This document shows, one piece after another, positions 61,741 to 64,000 of a DNA stretch of 64,000 nucleotides; position 1 is the first letter of the stretch; every line of letters starts with the position of its first letter. The translations under genes and the position numbers were made by a program. The notes beneath the pieces were generated by a model. It worked only from the letters and a program-made list of their open reading frames with translations, was not told where the DNA came from and ran no database searches. This stretch comes from Paraflavitalea sp. CAU 1676 (GTDB lineage: Bacteria > Bacteroidota > Bacteroidia > Chitinophagales > Chitinophagaceae), in the NCBI RefSeq assembly GCF_029223285.1, contig NZ_JARHUJ010000004.1:558001-622000 (forward strand), read 5' to 3'.

Positions 61741-64000
61741 ATGAAACACTCATTCCGGATTTCAATCACCTGTCTGCTGCTCCTATTACTTCAGGTAACT
61801 GTTAACAACAACATATCGGCACAGGCCCCCATCAGCAAGCTCAGTAAAGCACCAATAAATACAGCGAAGATCGTCAGTGCTAAAAAGGTCAATAGCACTA
61901 CGGTAGAGATCACCTATTCCAATCGGAGTCATATGTTATTGGATTTCTACGGCGACAACATCTTCCGGTTATTGTACGATAGCATCGGCAAGGAGTTCCG
62001 CGATCCTGCTGCAACCCCCGCGGCCAATATTCTGGTAGAGAATCCACGTAAACAGGTGACCGCATTGAACATCAGCGATAAGGGAACAAAAATGATTATC
62101 ACCAGCGCGAAGATCACTGTTCAGCTGGACAAGAAATCGCTGAGCCTTAGCATCCTCAACGGCGAAAACAAAAGCGTCGTTGAAGTAACCAATCTTTTTG
62201 AGCTTACGAAGAAACAAGCTACGCTGAGGTTAAAGGAACAACCCCAGGAATACTTCTATGGCGGCGGTGTTCAAAATGGTAGGTTCTCACATAAAGGGAA
62301 ATCCATCGCCATCGAAAATCAAAACAGCTGGACCGATGGTGGCGTCGCTTCTCCAACTCCTTATTACTGGTCTACCAATGGGTACGGTTTTATGTGGTAC
62401 ACCTTTAAGAAAGGCAAGTACGATTTCGGCGCCCATGAAAAAGGGGTAGTCACCCTTTCGCACGAAACCGACTACCTCGATGTCTTTTTTATGGTAAATG
62501 CAAAGCCGGTATCCCTGCTCAATGACTTTTACCAACTTACCGGCAACCCGGTCCTCATACCCAAATTTGGTTTCTACGAAGGCCACCTCAATGCCTATAA
62601 CCGTGATTATTGGAAGCAGGATTCGTCCGGCATCGCATTCGAAGATGGAAAACGCTATAAAGAAAACCAGAAAGACAATGGCGGCACCAAAGAGTCTTTG
62701 AACGGAGAAAAGAACAACTACCAATTCTCAGCCCGTGCCGTGATCGATCGTTATAAAGCACACGATATGCCATTTGGGTGGATCCTGCCCAACGATGGCT
62801 ACGGAGCTGGCTATGGCCAAACGGGTACTTTGGACAGCAATATCCTAAACCTGAAATCCTTCGGTGATTATGCCAGGCAGCAAGGCGTACAAATAGGCCT
62901 TTGGACACAGTCGGACCTGCACCCCAAAGACGGCATCAGTGCATTGTTGCAACGGGATATCGAGAAAGAAGTTGGCGTTGCCGGTGTACGGGTGCTTAAA
63001 ACGGATGTGGCCTGGGTAGGCAGAGGATATTCCTTCGGCCTCAATGGCGTTGCCGACGCAGCCCATATTATGCCGAAGTTTGGCAATGAGGCGCGTCCCT
63101 TCATCATTTCCCTCGACGGCTGGGCCGGCACCCAACGTTACGCAACGATATGGTCCGGCGATCAAACCGGCGGCGTGTGGGAGTACATACGCTTTCACAT
63201 CCCTACCTACCTGGGCACTGGCTTATCTGGCCAGCCCAACATCACATCGGATATGGATGGCATATTTGGCGGTAAGAGTACTCCGGTGAATGTTCGGGAT
63301 TTTCAATGGAAGACATTTACGCCCATGCAATTGAACATGGATGGTTGGGGTGCCAACGAGAAATACCCGCACGCGCTCGGTGAACCAGCTACTTCCATCA
63401 ACCGCACGTATTTAAAACTGAAATCCTCCCTGCTCCCTTATGCCTACAGTATCGCTAAAGAAGCGGTGCACGGGCTGCCCATGATCCGGGCCATGTTCCT
63501 GGAATATCCAAATCAGTATACGCTGGGGAAAGCAACACAATATCAATACTTGTATGGTCCGGGCTTCCTGGTGGCACCCATTTACAAAGAAACCAGGGCA
63601 GATGCTGCAGGCAATGATATCCGCAACGGCATTTACCTGCCCAAGGGCGAATGGATCGATTATTTCTCCGGCAATAGGTATGAAGGCAACCGCATCATCA
63701 ACAATTATGAAGTACCCCTTTGGAAATTGCCTGTATTTGTAAAAGCCGGCGCCATCATCCCGATGGTACAGCCCAATAACCAGGTTGTTGCGATCAACAA
63801 GGCCTTGCGCATCTATGAAGTTTATCCCGCTGGAAAAAATTCCTTTACTGAATACGACGATGACGGACTTACAGAGTCATATAAGAATGGCAAAGGAGTC
63901 ACCACCTTCATCGAGTCTGCCGTAGCGGGCAATACAGCCATGATCACGGTTCACCCCGCAAAAGGTAACTTCGATGGCTTTGAAAAGAATAAGGCGACTG
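61741..64000 (+). CDS. GH31 family glycoside hydrolase, N-terminal part
   Basis: The frame opens at ATG 61741 and runs off the window after about 753 residues. A signal peptide is at residues 1-28 (cleavage after ISAQA). The N-terminal beta-sandwich region includes YFYGGGVQNGRFSHKGK. The catalytic barrel has the nucleophile segment VLKTDVAWVG and the acid/base segment WSGDQTGGVWEYIRFHIPTY. The proximal C-terminal domain has GIYLPKGEWIDYFSG. GH31 enzymes are alpha-glucosidases, alpha-xylosidases or transglycosylases acting in the periplasm. The variant around the nucleophile argues against assigning a substrate. It belongs to the host chromosome beyond the islands. Confidence 0.93.
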   Translation, partial: MKHSFRISITCLLLLLLQVTVNNNISAQAPISKLSKAPINTAKIVSAKKVNSTTVEITYSNRSHMLLDFYGDNIFRLLYDSIGKEFRDPAATPAANILVENPRKQVTALNISDKGTKMIITSAKITVQLDKKSLSLSILNGENKSVVEVTNLFELTKKQATLRLKEQPQEYFYGGGVQNGRFSHKGKSIAIENQNSWTDGGVASPTPYYWSTNGYGFMWYTFKKGKYDFGAHEKGVVTLSHETDYLDVFFMVNAKPVSLLNDFYQLTGNPVLIPKFGFYEGHLNAYNRDYWKQDSSGIAFEDGKRYKENQKDNGGTKESLNGEKNNYQFSARAVIDRYKAHDMPFGWILPNDGYGAGYGQTGTLDSNILNLKSFGDYARQQGVQIGLWTQSDLHPKDGISALLQRDIEKEVGVAGVRVLKTDVAWVGRGYSFGLNGVADAAHIMPKFGNEARPFIISLDGWAGTQRYATIWSGDQTGGVWEYIRFHIPTYLGTGLSGQPNITSDMDGIFGGKSTPVNVRDFQWKTFTPMQLNMDGWGANEKYPHALGEPATSINRTYLKLKSSLLPYAYSIAKEAVHGLPMIRAMFLEYPNQYTLGKATQYQYLYGPGFLVAPIYKETRADAAGNDIRNGIYLPKGEWIDYFSGNRYEGNRIINNYEVPLWKLPVFVKAGAIIPMVQPNNQVVAINKALRIYEVYPAGKNSFTEYDDDGLTESYKNGKGVTTFIESAVAGNTAMITVHPAKGNFDGFEKNKAT

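Overview
The window looks like a chromosome segment of a Bacteroidota bacterium, most likely a Chitinophagaceae member. The evidence is promoters of the TTTG-N19-22-TAnnTTTG type, start codons with no Shine-Dalgarno sequence, RpoB and RpoC of Bacteroidota length and character, GH92 and GH31 glycosidases, a BlaI/M56 pair and Bacteroidetes-type tyrosine integrases. The genus is inferred, not proven.

Positions 1-27,340 are mostly housekeeping chromosome. They hold the end of a GH92 alpha-mannosidase, a LacI regulator, rpoB-rpoC under their own promoter and a hairpin leader, an OmpH-like chaperone, an APC permease, an ADP-heptose pathway kinase, a fructosamine-kinase-like protein, RNase Z, dapA, accA, a BlaI/M56 signalling pair with a clear operator-promoter, a secreted esterase, an M1 peptidase, a YycJ-like metallo-beta-lactamase-fold protein and a secreted transglutaminase-like protein. 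Strong hairpin terminators separate most units.

At 27,342 lies tRNA-Asp(GTC). Its last bases (CCGTCCGGTCCGC) recur at 45,828 and 61,465, so two integrative elements sit in tandem in this tRNA. Element 1 (27,404-45,840) has an integrase, an AbiE toxin-antitoxin pair, a RadC-like pseudoenzyme operon with an unusual structured leader, a mobilisation module (MobC, relaxase, candidate oriT), a primase-like protein and an excisionase. Its AT-rich cargo end carries a HEPN protein and a five-gene set: two proteins with winged-helix-like repeats, a third such repeat protein, a ParA ATPase and a RelA/SpoT-type synthetase. Element 2 (45,828-61,477) has a related integrase but no visible transfer genes. 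Its main cargo is a minus-strand operon encoding a 1,315-residue phosphoribosyltransferase-nucleosidase fusion, a gamma-glutamylcyclotransferase-like protein, a winged-helix-like protein, a RusA resolvase and a restriction nuclease-HEPN fusion. Further PD-(D/E)XK-like proteins and a broken sigma factor follow.

Beyond the third tRNA-end copy the host chromosome resumes with the tRNA's probable original terminator and a GH31 glycosidase that runs off the window.

The two cargo operons, ParA/RelA-SpoT in element 1 and PRTase-nucleosidase/GGCT/RusA/REase-HEPN in element 2, are the best candidates for undescribed defence or conflict systems. I do not recognise either as a named system; that judgement comes from reading alone, without a database search.
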